A stretch of 46,786 nt of DNA from Thermoplasmata archaeon (lineage in GTDB: Archaea; Thermoplasmatota; Thermoplasmata; GCA-020350865), in assembly GCA_020348445.1 (NCBI GenBank), contig CP070751.1, positions 2,963,334 to 3,010,119 on the forward strand. Reading direction: 5' to 3'. The translations under genes were made by a program, and so were the position numbers. Under the pieces are notes generated by a model, which saw only the letters and a program-made list of their open reading frames with translations, did not search any database and had not been told where the DNA came from. Positions 8,680-18,026 of the stretch are shown here, in pieces (the first letter of the stretch is position 1; each line of letters begins with the position of its first letter).

Positions 8680-11451
8680 TTAGGAAACTCCAATATCATG
8701 ATCTGTAAGATCGGCCTCTACTTCCCCGAAAAAGGGCGTCTCGCCGCTTTCGAGCAAAGCAATAATGAACTCTTCCTGTGGAATACCTGTTCCCTTGGAA
8801 AGAGATTTAATACTCTCTAGGTTTTTGAAATCCAGGATTTGGTATTCTGGATGGGCTATGGAATATTCGGCGAGTGTGGCGATTACTGGTGCCATATCTC
8901 TTTTGAACCTGTTACCGGATCCATATCTTCGCACAAGGAGTATGGTAAATATTATCAAAAAGAGAGGCCAGAACATGAAAATCAGGACCATATGTAAAAG
9001 CTCGTATTCTTTTTCGGGGGGCTCCTCCGGCGGTTCGGGGGGCACAATCTTGAAGGTTTCTGGTCCTCTTTTATTCCAGTTCCCACTTTCGTCAACAGCC
9101 CAGATCGTATACGTGTAGTCCCCTTCATCATCGAAAGTTCTATTGAGGTACCATTCATCATCGCTTCCCTGGGTCATGGTAACATTGATCCAGGTCCCGT
9201 CTGGGAAGGTGATATTTATCCAGACCTCATCTATACCGACATCATCAGTTACATCCACAGTGATGTTGGTATCCCCTCCTTCTTCCTGAGGATCTGGTGT
9301 GGTAACCGGATCTTCAATTACAGGGTTGTCTGTGTCGATAATAGCGAAATCGTATGATCCTGTAGAGTTCCAATTGGAACTGACATCTTTCGCCCATATT
9401 GTGTATTCATAATCTCCTAAATCTGGATATTGTGTAACAAAATACCATTCATCATCAGATCCTTGGTCCATACTTTCGTTAATCCATGTACCATCTGGAT
9501 ATGTGATATTGATCCATACCTCCTCAACATCAACATCATCTGTAACTTCCACTGTAATGTTGACCTGGCCGTCATTTTCCTGGGGATCGGGTGTTTCCAC
9601 TGGATCTGCTATTTCGGGAAGGTCTTTATCATGGATTTTGAATGTTTCAGTGATGGATGAGTTCCAGTTGTTGCCTGCATCTTTTGCCCAGATCTTATAT
9701 GAGTAGTCACCCAAATTATCGTAAGTTGTGTTGTAAAACCATTGATACCCAGTCCCTTTTGTCATTGTATCGTTGATCCAACTTCCGTCGGGGAATGTGA
9801 TGTTCACCCATGCCTCGTTGATTTCGATATTATCCACGATATCTGCCGTTATGTTCACGAAACCCCCGTTTTCCTGGGGATCAGGCGTTTCAGTAACAAC
9901 CCAAAATTCTGGGAACTCGATATCAAGGATAGTAAAGGTTCCCGGGCCTGTTGAATTCCAGTTTGAAAAAGAATCGTTTGCCCAGATGGTGTAAGAGTAA
10001 GAGAGGGGCACATCGTATGTAATGTTATAATACCAATTATCACCTATTCCTTTGGTCATCGTTTCATTTATATAGCTGCTATCTGGGAATGTAATATTTA
10101 CCCAAACCAGACCCATGGCGATGTCGTCCCATACATCCACCGATATGTTAACCGAACCTCCAACCTCCTGTTGATCAGGTGTATCCAAAACGTTGGCAAA
10201 AAAGGGTCCGTCCATATCTTGGATCGCGAAGGTTTCGGGACCTGTATAGTTCCAGTTGTCCAATGTGTCATTTGCCCAGATTGTATACGAATAAGTGCCC
10301 AAATCATCATATCTTTTATTATAATACCATTGGTTACCAGGACCTTTTAGCATGCTTTGATTTGTTGAAAATCCATTGTAAGTCACGTTGATCCTAACAC
10401 TGTCTACATCAACAATATCATCGGTTATATCCACTGTGATGTTCACAAAATCCCCGTTCTCCTGTGGATCTGGTGTGTCCATTAGGTTGTCGAAAAACGG
10501 ACCGTCTGTGTCCTGTATAGTGAAATTACCAGGACCAGTGGAGTTCCAATACCTCGTGTCATTTGCCCAGATCGTGTAGTAGTAAAGACCGAGATCGTCG
10601 AATATTTCTTCAAAATACCACCCATTTCCTGTCGTATTTTTCATGGTTTCATTTGTCCAACTGCCATTGGGATATGTGATATTTATCCACACTGATTTAA
10701 CTCCGATATCATCCCAAACATCCACGGTGATGTTCACTGGGCCACCGTTTTCCTGAGGATCTGGGTTGTCATTTAGATTGCTGAGCTCAGGTGGGGTGTA
10801 ATCTATTATTAAAATAATATAGTCCTCATCATCGTCAGGGACCGTATCTTTTGTATTCGATCTTACAGAACCAGAAGCATGTGATCTGAATTGACCGAAG
10901 ATCACCCCAGTCGTTATTCCGAGAATGGACAGGGGAAAACGGGCCTCAACAGAGTGATTACCAGGGGGTATTCCTGGAGCTGGATCAAGATAGAGGGTAC
11001 CGTCTTCGTCCATGTTTCCATCATCAGTTCCGTTCCAGAGATATACATCCTTGTTTTGCTCTATTATCCGAATCGATATGTTTGTTAATGTAGGAACGCC
11101 TATTGTTTCGATATGCGCCGACACAAATATATCCCAGGTAGTACCAGTCCCAGTGAGGTTGATACCCATATCATACAGGACCTCTGGATTTGTGCTGTCA
11201 TTGAATATATCCCAGCGAACGTAAAGCCAGGTATCGTCATAATCAAATGCAACAAACGTCAAATCAGTCATTGAGAGGGACGGCTCATCTCTGTTATCAT
11301 ACAATTGTAGAAAGGCATATTCCCAATCAGTTAAAGTCCCATCGTCTACATCTATGGCAGAAGAAACTCCTATCAAGTTTATAGATTGGAAGAGTCCTCC
11401 AATTATGAATAATACCGGTAATACCAATGCTAATACGCGGATTTTACGCAC
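8680..11451 (-). CDS. Surface protein with six tandem ~95-residue Ig-like repeats and a membrane anchor
   Basis: A 923-residue exported protein starting at GTG 11451, behind GAGGGGT. The signal peptide (RKIRVLALVLPVLFIIGG) is followed by a DOMON/carbohydrate-binding-like domain (about 35-215, with DDTWLYVRWDIFND). Six tandem repeats then follow, each opening DTPDPQENGGxVNITVDV and closing YTIWANDxxxNWNSTGPxTF. N-glycosylation sequons (NIT, NST, NET) are very dense, as in archaeal surface-layer proteins. One membrane helix (LLHMVLIFMFWPLFLIIFTILLV) precedes a cytoplasmic domain of about 75 residues. That tail (MAPVIATLAEYSIAHPEY, then STGIPQEEFIIALLESGE-like text) looks folded rather than disordered, so it may signal or bind a partner. 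The repeats are also visible as a DNA-level repeat. Confidence 0.85.
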   Translation of the reverse strand: MRKIRVLALVLPVLFIIGGLFQSINLIGVSSAIDVDDGTLTDWEYAFLQLYDNRDEPSLSMTDLTFVAFDYDDTWLYVRWDIFNDSTNPEVLYDMGINLTGTGTTWDIFVSAHIETIGVPTLTNISIRIIEQNKDVYLWNGTDDGNMDEDGTLYLDPAPGIPPGNHSVEARFPLSILGITTGVIFGQFRSHASGSVRSNTKDTVPDDDEDYIILIIDYTPPELSNLNDNPDPQENGGPVNITVDVWDDIGVKSVWINITYPNGSWTNETMKNTTGNGWYFEEIFDDLGLYYYTIWANDTRYWNSTGPGNFTIQDTDGPFFDNLMDTPDPQENGDFVNITVDITDDIVDVDSVRINVTYNGFSTNQSMLKGPGNQWYYNKRYDDLGTYSYTIWANDTLDNWNYTGPETFAIQDMDGPFFANVLDTPDQQEVGGSVNISVDVWDDIAMGLVWVNITFPDSSYINETMTKGIGDNWYYNITYDVPLSYSYTIWANDSFSNWNSTGPGTFTILDIEFPEFWVVTETPDPQENGGFVNITADIVDNIEINEAWVNITFPDGSWINDTMTKGTGYQWFYNTTYDNLGDYSYKIWAKDAGNNWNSSITETFKIHDKDLPEIADPVETPDPQENDGQVNITVEVTDDVDVEEVWINITYPDGTWINESMDQGSDDEWYFVTQYPDLGDYEYTIWAKDVSSNWNSTGSYDFAIIDTDNPVIEDPVTTPDPQEEGGDTNITVDVTDDVGIDEVWINITFPDGTWINVTMTQGSDDEWYLNRTFDDEGDYTYTIWAVDESGNWNKRGPETFKIVPPEPPEEPPEKEYELLHMVLIFMFWPLFLIIFTILLVRRYGSGNRFKRDMAPVIATLAEYSIAHPEYQILDFKNLESIKSLSKGTGIPQEEFIIALLESGETPFFGEVEADLTDHDIGVS

Positions 11452-11702
11452 GAATCAGACCCCTCAAATCATATCATCTTCCAACGAAATATACACATTG
11501 CATCCAATTGAATGTCCATCCATATAATAGGTTATTATTAAATTTTATGTATATGTTATCAAAATAGACACCCATACTATAAAAGATGACATTTAAGGGT
11601 GAAAAATCGATGTTTCTGAGGAAAGCTCTTCTATGAGGGTGCAAATCCTTATTATAATCCCTCAATAGACCCATTTTTCTGCTAAATAGAAAGAGAACGT
11701 TC

Positions 11703-12164
11703 TTACATATTCCTGATAAACTCGATTATCTCGTTTATATCGGGCAGTGTCTTGATCTCGTAAACTTTGACAAAGGCGATCTTCTGGTTTTCGTCAATTA
11801 TGATGTTAGCTCTTTTTGAAATCCCGCGCTCTTCATTGAATATATCATAGCTTTTAGCGACTTCACCATGGGGCCAGAAATCAGATAGCAATTGAGTGTT
11901 TCTTATGACTAGAACATCAGCCCATGCCTTTTTACTGGGAATTGTATCAACGCTCATTCCCAGAGCCACAGTATTCATGGAGTCGAAGGTCTCCTTGTTC
12001 GCCTCAAGTGACTGCATCTGCTTTGCGCAGATCTCTGTCCAGGCCAAAGGGTGGAATGAGAGCAGCACCTTCTTGCCTGCAAGCGAGGATAATTTGACTT
12101 CCTCCCCATTCTGGTCCTTAAGCGTAAAATCCTTTGCTGAATCCCCAACTTTAACTTCTTCCAT
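11703..12164 (-). CDS. Peroxiredoxin (AhpC/TSA family, AhpE/Bcp-like)
   Basis: A 153-residue thiol peroxidase. The thioredoxin-like fold begins DFTLKDQNGEEVKLSSLAGKK. The active-site loop reads FHPLAWTEICAKQM, giving the P-x3-T-x2-C peroxidatic cysteine motif (Cys at about 48). No second conserved cysteine is evident, so a 1-Cys mechanism with an external reductant is likely. It would reduce peroxides in the cytoplasm. The ATG follows GGAGGTGAAGGAAA. The gene begins 22 bases after the DOMON-cytochrome b561 gene on the same strand, so the two are probably co-transcribed in a redox-defence or electron-transfer operon. Confidence 0.92.
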   Translation of the reverse strand: MEEVKVGDSAKDFTLKDQNGEEVKLSSLAGKKVLLSFHPLAWTEICAKQMQSLEANKETFDSMNTVALGMSVDTIPSKKAWADVLVIRNTQLLSDFWPHGEVAKSYDIFNEERGISKRANIIIDENQKIAFVKVYEIKTLPDINEIIEFIRNM

Positions 12165-12185
12165 TTTCCTTCACCTCCCATATTT

Positions 12186-13793
12186 TTAAATTATTTCAAC
12201 TAAAAGCAATCCTGATATGATATTTAATAGCATTAAAACTATCGCTATGCGTCCCACCCATCGATGGGTAAAACGTATTTTTGATTTGTTCTTCTTCACC
12301 TTAAACTGTGCAAAACCCAAACTCGGGGCAAGAATAGCAAAAATCATGGCTAATATCCCCAAATAGGCATGCGGGACATGGAAATGTTCCCCTGATCCCA
12401 TAGAGACCATGATGAACGCCATCAAAAGCCCTGCAATTGAAAAAATTGCGCCCAAAACTCCCAATATTTTGTGGGTCTTAAGCCACCATTTTTTCTTTTT
12501 AAAAACCTTCGCTATAATAATTCCCAAAAGCATGAGAATAAAACCTACGATCATGAGGGTGGCATGAAATATCCAGAAGGCCGGGATCTCTATTTCCTCG
12601 TATTCCCCTGTGCCGATATCCACCTTACCATATCCTCGGTTATCACTACTACCGCCATGTTGGGATTCGAAGTCATCATCAGGACCCGTAGCCCAGATTA
12701 TAGTGATTTCACCCTCTGATGGTATGTCCTTGTCTTTTGAATCACCAGTTGACAATAGACGCTTGAACTCGATTATGGTCTTCCCGCCTGACTCTGTTCC
12801 ACCATAACATAATATATCTGAGGTTCCACCCAGCTCGGTATCTGGTGGATGCGGGCCAAAGGTTCCTGTTGAGAAGCAGTCAAGTACGCTTGCAACACCG
12901 GAATCTGAAACCCATCCAAATATCATATCGGCATCCTTCATCTTGTCAGAAGGCTCTATTCCAATTGCCACCCATCCAGTTGTTTTCCCTTCCATGGCCA
13001 TTATTATGGTGTCGTTTTCCACGCGCCAGTGAATGACAAATTCGCCACCTGAAAATGATGCTGAAAACTCGTATTCACCTGATTCGATGATTCCGTCCAG
13101 GGTCGGACATGTTTCAGTTGGCTCCGCTGAATCGGTTATTGTGAACTTCAATTTTGAATCTGCATCATCATAGCCGTCCTTGCTTGCCTCGATATCAATG
13201 GTCTCTGTTAGTTTCTTTGTTACATCAGGGGCATAATAGGTGAAGTTGAACTCTCCTTGTCCAGTTCTTTGAGGGCCTGAAAAAGAGCCATAGACCACAT
13301 CAATTCCGAATGTAACATCATCAAGGGGCTCACCCCCCGCAAAAACCGAGATATCAAAAATCTGTATTCCGTTCTCTGAGATGGTGGATATTGTGGGGGT
13401 CACTTCAAGGATTATCTGATCTGGTGAGGGCTCATCAACTTGTATTTCCTCAGTAATGCTTCCAAATTGATTGCATGTGGCAGTAACCTCAAAGTTGTCA
13501 CCATCTGAAGCTGAAATATCGTAAGTATATGAGATAGTTGATGTTGAGGGCTGGCTCGTGTAATCAGTTGTAATGGATTCTACATCATTTTTCAGGATTT
13601 CCACACTTTCAACGTAATGACTATTTGGATCTCCAACTGAATGGGAAATCGTAACATTCAAGGTCTGTGTGGAGTAATCATATTCAAGTGCCATGCTAGA
13701 GGGGGGGTGAGCTTGTGCTCTTTGAGACAACAAAATGAGCAAAAAAAGAAGTGTTATGAGAAACAGTATCCTTTTCTTTACGTATTTCTTCAA
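12186..13793 (-). CDS. DOMON domain-cytochrome b561-like membrane protein
   Basis: A 535-residue exported membrane protein. The TTG start lies 6 bases behind GAGGAGGT, and a signal peptide ends in RAQAHPP. The extracellular part has an N-terminal HPPSSMALEYD beta domain, an Ig-like domain, and a DOMON domain (about 235-390: LDGIIESGEYEFSASF, WVAIGIEPSDKMKDADMIFGW). The C-terminal 150 residues form five or so helices with histidines placed as in cytochrome b561: FHATLM, KTHKILG, PHAYLG and THRWVGR. The protein would carry electrons across the membrane between an external heme- or sugar-type DOMON cofactor and an internal donor. The natural substrate is unknown. The peroxiredoxin gene follows in the same unit. 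Confidence 0.85.
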   Translation of the reverse strand: MKKYVKKRILFLITLLFLLILLSQRAQAHPPSSMALEYDYSTQTLNVTISHSVGDPNSHYVESVEILKNDVESITTDYTSQPSTSTISYTYDISASDGDNFEVTATCNQFGSITEEIQVDEPSPDQIILEVTPTISTISENGIQIFDISVFAGGEPLDDVTFGIDVVYGSFSGPQRTGQGEFNFTYYAPDVTKKLTETIDIEASKDGYDDADSKLKFTITDSAEPTETCPTLDGIIESGEYEFSASFSGGEFVIHWRVENDTIIMAMEGKTTGWVAIGIEPSDKMKDADMIFGWVSDSGVASVLDCFSTGTFGPHPPDTELGGTSDILCYGGTESGGKTIIEFKRLLSTGDSKDKDIPSEGEITIIWATGPDDDFESQHGGSSDNRGYGKVDIGTGEYEEIEIPAFWIFHATLMIVGFILMLLGIIIAKVFKKKKWWLKTHKILGVLGAIFSIAGLLMAFIMVSMGSGEHFHVPHAYLGILAMIFAILAPSLGFAQFKVKKNKSKIRFTHRWVGRIAIVLMLLNIISGLLLVEII

Positions 13794-13834
13794 TATATTA
13801 CCTCCTCATCTTCTTGATATGGTGGCGGATTATT

Positions 13835-13844
13835 ATATTTATAG
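13835..13844 (-). promoter_or_regulatory. TATA box of the DOMON-b561/peroxiredoxin operon
   Basis: On the minus strand CTATAAATAT, preceded by the purine-rich TAAAGT, lies about 42-51 bases ahead of the TTG start at 13793. That fits archaeal promoter spacing with a leader of about 20 bases containing the GAGGAGGT site. It overlaps the last stop region of the cysteinyl-tRNA synthetase-like gene. Confidence 0.45.
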
Positions 13845-13847
13845 ACT

Positions 13848-15086
13848 TTAGGTAAATATGACCTGGAGTATTTCATCAATATTCCTCAATTTTTGATATA
13901 TATGCTTGCAGTCGCCATCACCGAGTCCCCCCTCTAATTTGATGTTTAAATGGGAAGAAAGATTCTCAAATATGGAATCAAATGCTCCCTTGACATTCAA
14001 ATCATCGTTCATATGTTCTTCAAAGTCTTGGGTCAGTTGGGTAATTAAATCCTTCACCTCAGACCTCGATTTTCTGATTCCTTTAGGCTCAATAAGCTCC
14101 TTGATCATCTCTCTCAGGCTTTTCAATCTTTTAGCAGCTTCTTGAAATCTTTCATTTGTTAAATTCATCTTCTTTCTATAATGCCCATATATCAAATAGA
14201 AACGGATATGCTCTGAACTATAGCCTATGGTTAAAAAGTCCTCCATGTACACCACATTGCCCTTGCTCTTTGACATTTTCTTTCCGTTTAGAAGCAGATG
14301 CTCGCCGTGGAGCCAGTAATTGGCAAATGTCTCCCCAGAAACGCCCTCCACCACAGCCAGGTTGTAGTCGTGATGCCTATAAAGGTTGTCGATACCTCCG
14401 CAGTGAATGTCGATTTTGTATCCCAGGTATTTGGTAGCCATTGCAGGGTCCTGGACGTTCCAGGAGGGTCTTCCTCTTCCCAACTCCTCATCCCAGCATA
14501 CCTTTTCTCCTTCTTCGCATCCATGCCACAAGATGAAATCACCCAGGTTCCAGCGCATACCAGAATAGGTGTCCTTTTTAAAATGCCTCTTTTTAGTGGG
14601 CCAGAGGGACATGTCCAATCTGTATAATCTACCAAAACCCTTGAACTTGAGGGGATCGTAAAACACATCCCCCTCATGCCAATATGCAATTTCCTTTTTC
14701 AAGAGTGCTTTTATCAGGTAAACCGCTTGATCCACGGTTGTGGAGGATCTCGGATTGTAGGTAGGGGATTTTATGTGTAAAAGCTCTGTTTCTTTGTAGA
14801 ATGTATTCGCTATCTTCTCGGTTAGTTCCTTTACCTCAACACCCTCTTTTTCTGCCTCCTCTACAGCTTTATCCTCAATATCTGTGAAGTTCAAAACCCT
14901 CTGTACATCGTAGCCTAAATATTCAAGGTACCTTACTAAAATGTCTTCATATAGGAAGGTTCTCCAATTCCCCAAATGCGGTCTTTGATATATGGATGGA
15001 CCGCAGGTGAATATCTTGACCTCCTTCTTCTGTCTTGGTATGAAGGTTTTTTTATTTCTGGTCATGGTGTTGTAGAGTTTAAGCAT
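13848..15086 (-). CDS. Cysteinyl-tRNA synthetase-family protein with altered zinc site
   Basis: A 412-residue class I synthetase-like protein. Its HIGH-type motif is HLGN (37-40) and its KMSKS loop is intact (270-274). CysRS binds zinc with Cys28, Cys209, His234 and Glu238 (E. coli numbering) to recognise cysteine. Here the first Cys (28, TCGPS) and the His pair (HH 238-239) remain. The second Cys is Asp (WNVQDPAM for WHIECSAM) and the Glu is Asn (HHDYN for HHENE). The protein also lacks about 50 C-terminal residues of usual CysRS. It may be a degenerate CysRS, a CysRS-like ligase of the MshC kind, or a synthetase for a different small molecule. A second, canonical cysS is not in this window. 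Confidence 0.8.
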   Translation of the reverse strand: MLKLYNTMTRNKKTFIPRQKKEVKIFTCGPSIYQRPHLGNWRTFLYEDILVRYLEYLGYDVQRVLNFTDIEDKAVEEAEKEGVEVKELTEKIANTFYKETELLHIKSPTYNPRSSTTVDQAVYLIKALLKKEIAYWHEGDVFYDPLKFKGFGRLYRLDMSLWPTKKRHFKKDTYSGMRWNLGDFILWHGCEEGEKVCWDEELGRGRPSWNVQDPAMATKYLGYKIDIHCGGIDNLYRHHDYNLAVVEGVSGETFANYWLHGEHLLLNGKKMSKSKGNVVYMEDFLTIGYSSEHIRFYLIYGHYRKKMNLTNERFQEAAKRLKSLREMIKELIEPKGIRKSRSEVKDLITQLTQDFEEHMNDDLNVKGAFDSIFENLSSHLNIKLEGGLGDGDCKHIYQKLRNIDEILQVIFT

Positions 15087-15182
15087 AATACCCCATTTTT
15101 TTCCATTACACTATTGTTTCACTTTCCTAAATATCGTCCCACTGATTTTAAAGATTTTGTAGGAGAAAAGAAAAAAAGGAGA

Positions 15183-15749
15183 TTATTTGACTTTTACTGA
15201 GTGGGTTTTTTCCTTAGATATAGGCTTTTTCTTAGGTAATGTTATGTATAGGATTCCATCCTCCAATGTGGCATCTGCCATGTTGGGAATGACTTCGGTT
15301 GGTAAGGGCATATTTCTGTAACAGGTTGTGAATCTCCTTTCTTGATGAAAGTAACCCTCTTCTTCCTCCTCCACAGATTTCATTTCCCCACAGATCTCTA
15401 TGGAATTTTCTGTTAACTGGATATCGATATTCTCTTTGGGAATACCAGGCATTTCGGCCTCTATCACCAGTTCTTTTCCTGTATCCTTGATGTCTATTAA
15501 AGGTTGTCTTGTCTCGGCCCAGTCCAGCTTTGGCAAATAAAAATCAGGCCAATTTAGAAGTGTAGAGCCAATTCTTGTGCGAGGCCACCAAAGCGCTCGA
15601 TCGATATTTCGTCTGAACTCTTCTAATTCTTGGTCAAAACTTCGCAGTTTATCTGGTGAGTGTGATCTTGATGGTTCCCGAGGAATCAACTTTTTAGACT
15701 TCTCTTCTTTTTTGGAACCTTTACCTTTCTTTTCACTATTCTTTGCCAT
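15183..15749 (-). CDS. Small heat-shock protein (Hsp20/alpha-crystallin family)
   Basis: A 188-residue ATP-independent chaperone. An unusually charged N-terminal arm (KNSEKKGKGSKKEEKSKK) precedes the alpha-crystallin domain at about 78-178. That domain contains PLIDIKDTGKELVIEAEMPGI and the diagnostic ATLEDGILYITLPKK (A-x-x-x-x-G-x-L motif), plus a Lys-rich tail. The ATG follows GGAGGTTAAAAA. Its promoter region (15801-15870) carries the same 11-bp repeats and CAGATTTTGAAA box as three redox/stress genes downstream, so it is likely part of the same regulon. Confidence 0.93.
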   Translation of the reverse strand: MAKNSEKKGKGSKKEEKSKKLIPREPSRSHSPDKLRSFDQELEEFRRNIDRALWWPRTRIGSTLLNWPDFYLPKLDWAETRQPLIDIKDTGKELVIEAEMPGIPKENIDIQLTENSIEICGEMKSVEEEEEGYFHQERRFTTCYRNMPLPTEVIPNMADATLEDGILYITLPKKKPISKEKTHSVKVK

Positions 15750-15800
15750 TTTTTAACCTCCACATTTTCATGATGATATGATTGCTGAATCATAATTAAT

Positions 15801-15870
15801 AGATATTTCAAAATCTGTTAAAGAATATACATATATGATTCATAATTTAGATGCAAATTATGTGCAAATT
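15801..15870 (-). promoter_or_regulatory. Phased-repeat stress promoter, copy 1 (hsp20)
   Basis: Reading the minus strand, two 11-bp direct repeats AATTTGCACAT (15870-15860) and AATTTGCATCT (15859-15849) are followed by CAGATTTTGAAA beginning at 15817. That is exactly 42 bases after the start of the second repeat. A TATA-like ATATATG lies between, and TATTAATTATG just after the box. The same layout is seen upstream of DUF1059, SnoaL and superoxide reductase genes. The start codon is 110 bases from the second repeat. Confidence 0.7.
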
Positions 15871-15903
15871 AATCCCGTTTTGTTTTCCAATTGATAATTG
15901 GAT

Positions 15904-17835
15904 TTACTTGGTTTCTGGAATGATTCTCTGAGCCGAGATTGATGATACAACATTACCGTCATGATCATAGATTGTGTTAACGTTGAGCTCGATATCGATT
16001 TTCTGTCCCTCTTTTGTAATTATTTTAAGTTTTTTATTGCGTAATTTGCCTGTCTTTTGCCATTCCATAAAGAATTTTTTTGCATCTGTTTTGAATTCAT
16101 CTGCATATATATTGAAAAGGGGCATACCAATCAGCTCAGATTTTTTATAACCAAGGGTTTTTATTGCTGTGTCATTACAATCCAGAATTTCTCCCTGGGG
16201 GCTGATTCGATAGAAGAGATCAGGTGAGGTATTAAAGGCTACCCTGTATCTTTCTTCGCTCTCTTTCAATGCCTCCTCTGTTATTATTTTAGCTCTCGCA
16301 AATGATAGGTCAATTGCCAGCTCCTCAAGTATATTTATTTCTTCGGCATCAATTTCATGTTCCGCATCAGAGCAGACGATGGTTATGCCCACAACCTTAT
16401 CCTGATGCTTCATTGGAATCAAAATGGTCTGATGATCCTCTTCATGTTTGCAATATTTACAACTTGTGCAGTATCCTTCGTTTCTATCCAATATTTGATT
16501 CGATCCAGATTTTAAAACCGCCTTGATGCATTCAGGTGCAGTTCCCTCTCCATCTTGAGAGATTTCCCATGTATCCCTTTCATGCTTGCCTGAATGCCCT
16601 GTGGGAACGATCCTTCCCTTGGATTCATCGAGAACAACGATAGATATATCGAGATAATCCCTTGTTTCAACCAGCTTTTCACAGGACCCCTGCATAAGTC
16701 CCCTTAAATCGGATTCGTAACTTATTATCTGTCCAATATCCTTCATGGCCGTGAGCAAATCATTCAGATATCTTATTCTATCCTCTGCCACCTTGTTTAT
16801 TGTGATATCCTGAACAATACCGAGCATTCGAATTGGCTTCCCTTCTGCGTTTCTAATGACATCACCAGTTTCTGAAACCCATCTGACTGTTCCGTCAGGC
16901 CAGACAATGCGATGGTGGATTGAATATTCCTTGTCCTCTTCTACACTGAGGTTTACTGAATCCTTTACAAATTCTCTATCGTCGGGATGGACGCTTTCTA
17001 AGAAGTCTTCGTAGGTGGCACCGAATTCCCCCTTAGAGAAACCGAATAAAGGTTCGATGGTATCTGACCAGAATAAGTCACCTGTAATGATATTCCAATC
17101 CCAACTTCCGATATTGGCTGCTTTCTGAGCTAGTGCATATCTCTCCTCACTACGAATCAGGGCTTCCTCGGCTTGCTTACGTTTTGTGATGTTCCTTGAT
17201 AAAATCGAAAACCCAATAAGATTATCGTTTTCATCCTTTATGCCATCCATTGTAAGGGCAACTTCTATGGATTCTCCTGATTTGTGGTTAAGCTTGGTTT
17301 CATAATCCACAACAGATTCACCATTGGAGACCTTATTAATCAATTCGTCCAGAGTTTTGGAATCAGGAAATATTTGAAGAGAGTCACCCATGATCTCCTC
17401 TTCCTTATAGCCGGACAATTCCTCTGCACTCTGGTTTAAAAAAAACACCTGGCTTTCTTTGTTAATAATAATTACTGCATCATTGGTCTGTTCCATCACA
17501 TTCTGGAAGAATTTTGGTGAAGATGTAAAGTCTTTTAGCTTCTTGGATTTCTCGAATTTCTTAATGATATCCCTGAAGATCTCCATGTTTCCTTCCATAT
17601 CTGGGGTTAAGAAATATACCTCGCCGTATCCTCCAGTCTTGGATGTGCTTACCAGTTCATTTTTTAGAAGAACATCCACATGATGTTTTACTGTGCGATA
17701 ATTGAGATTTAAGATTTCGGCCAGTTGATTGAGATTATAAGGTCTTTCGTTGAGCAGCTCGAGAATTTGAATCCTGTTATGACCGCCTTTTTGACCTAGA
17801 ATCAGATATGAGAGTGTTTTCGTTAATTGTCTCAA
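15904..17835 (-). CDS. Winged-helix sensor-regulator with PAS-PAS-GAF-PAS domains
   Basis: A 643-residue one-component regulator. Residues 1-80 form an ArsR-like winged helix (HNRIQILELLNERPYNLNQL, then YRTVKHHVDVLLKNELV). PAS domains follow at about 110-220 and 230-350; the second is a PAS_3 type with WDWNIITGD and HPDDREF. A GAF domain lies at about 360-520 and a last PAS at about 530-640. There is no histidine kinase or receiver, so output is presumably DNA binding. The GAF domain holds the cluster CTSCKYCKH, which could bind metal or sense redox state. The TTG start is 9 bases behind GGAGG. It is transcribed divergently from the DUF1059 gene, whose promoter carries the shared phased repeats, so it is the nearest candidate regulator. 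Confidence 0.85.
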   Translation of the reverse strand: MRQLTKTLSYLILGQKGGHNRIQILELLNERPYNLNQLAEILNLNYRTVKHHVDVLLKNELVSTSKTGGYGEVYFLTPDMEGNMEIFRDIIKKFEKSKKLKDFTSSPKFFQNVMEQTNDAVIIINKESQVFFLNQSAEELSGYKEEEIMGDSLQIFPDSKTLDELINKVSNGESVVDYETKLNHKSGESIEVALTMDGIKDENDNLIGFSILSRNITKRKQAEEALIRSEERYALAQKAANIGSWDWNIITGDLFWSDTIEPLFGFSKGEFGATYEDFLESVHPDDREFVKDSVNLSVEEDKEYSIHHRIVWPDGTVRWVSETGDVIRNAEGKPIRMLGIVQDITINKVAEDRIRYLNDLLTAMKDIGQIISYESDLRGLMQGSCEKLVETRDYLDISIVVLDESKGRIVPTGHSGKHERDTWEISQDGEGTAPECIKAVLKSGSNQILDRNEGYCTSCKYCKHEEDHQTILIPMKHQDKVVGITIVCSDAEHEIDAEEINILEELAIDLSFARAKIITEEALKESEERYRVAFNTSPDLFYRISPQGEILDCNDTAIKTLGYKKSELIGMPLFNIYADEFKTDAKKFFMEWQKTGKLRNKKLKIITKEGQKIDIELNVNTIYDHDGNVVSSISAQRIIPETK

Positions 17836-17941
17836 ATTGATCCGCCTCCTCCATATTAATTCTATTTTATCAATAAGGGTTTATGCCTTTAAGGATTTTT
17901 CTTTGTATTAATTCACACGATATTTAAGGTTTTGTCACTCA

Positions 17942-18026
17942 AAATTGTAACTAATTTGTATCTAATCTATTAAAGAATTATAATTGTTTTTCACCAGATT
18001 TTGAAAATCTGATATATATAGATGAT
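17942..18026 (+). promoter_or_regulatory. Phased-repeat stress promoter, copy 2 (DUF1059 gene)
   Basis: AAATTGTAACT (17942-17952) and AATTTGTATCT (17953-17963) form an 11-bp tandem repeat, with a weaker third copy after it. CAGATTTTGAAA starts at 17995, exactly 42 bases after the start of the second repeat, and ATATATATAG follows at 18012-18021. The latter may be the TATA box, giving a leader of about 15-20 bases with GAGGTGA; TTATAATT at about 17978 is the alternative. The region also serves as the upstream side of the divergent sensor-regulator gene. Confidence 0.7.

Noticed and set aside
11474..11674. 66-residue minus-strand frame upstream of the Ig-repeat gene
   Set aside because: No ribosome site, no family resemblance and mixed composition; probably chance.
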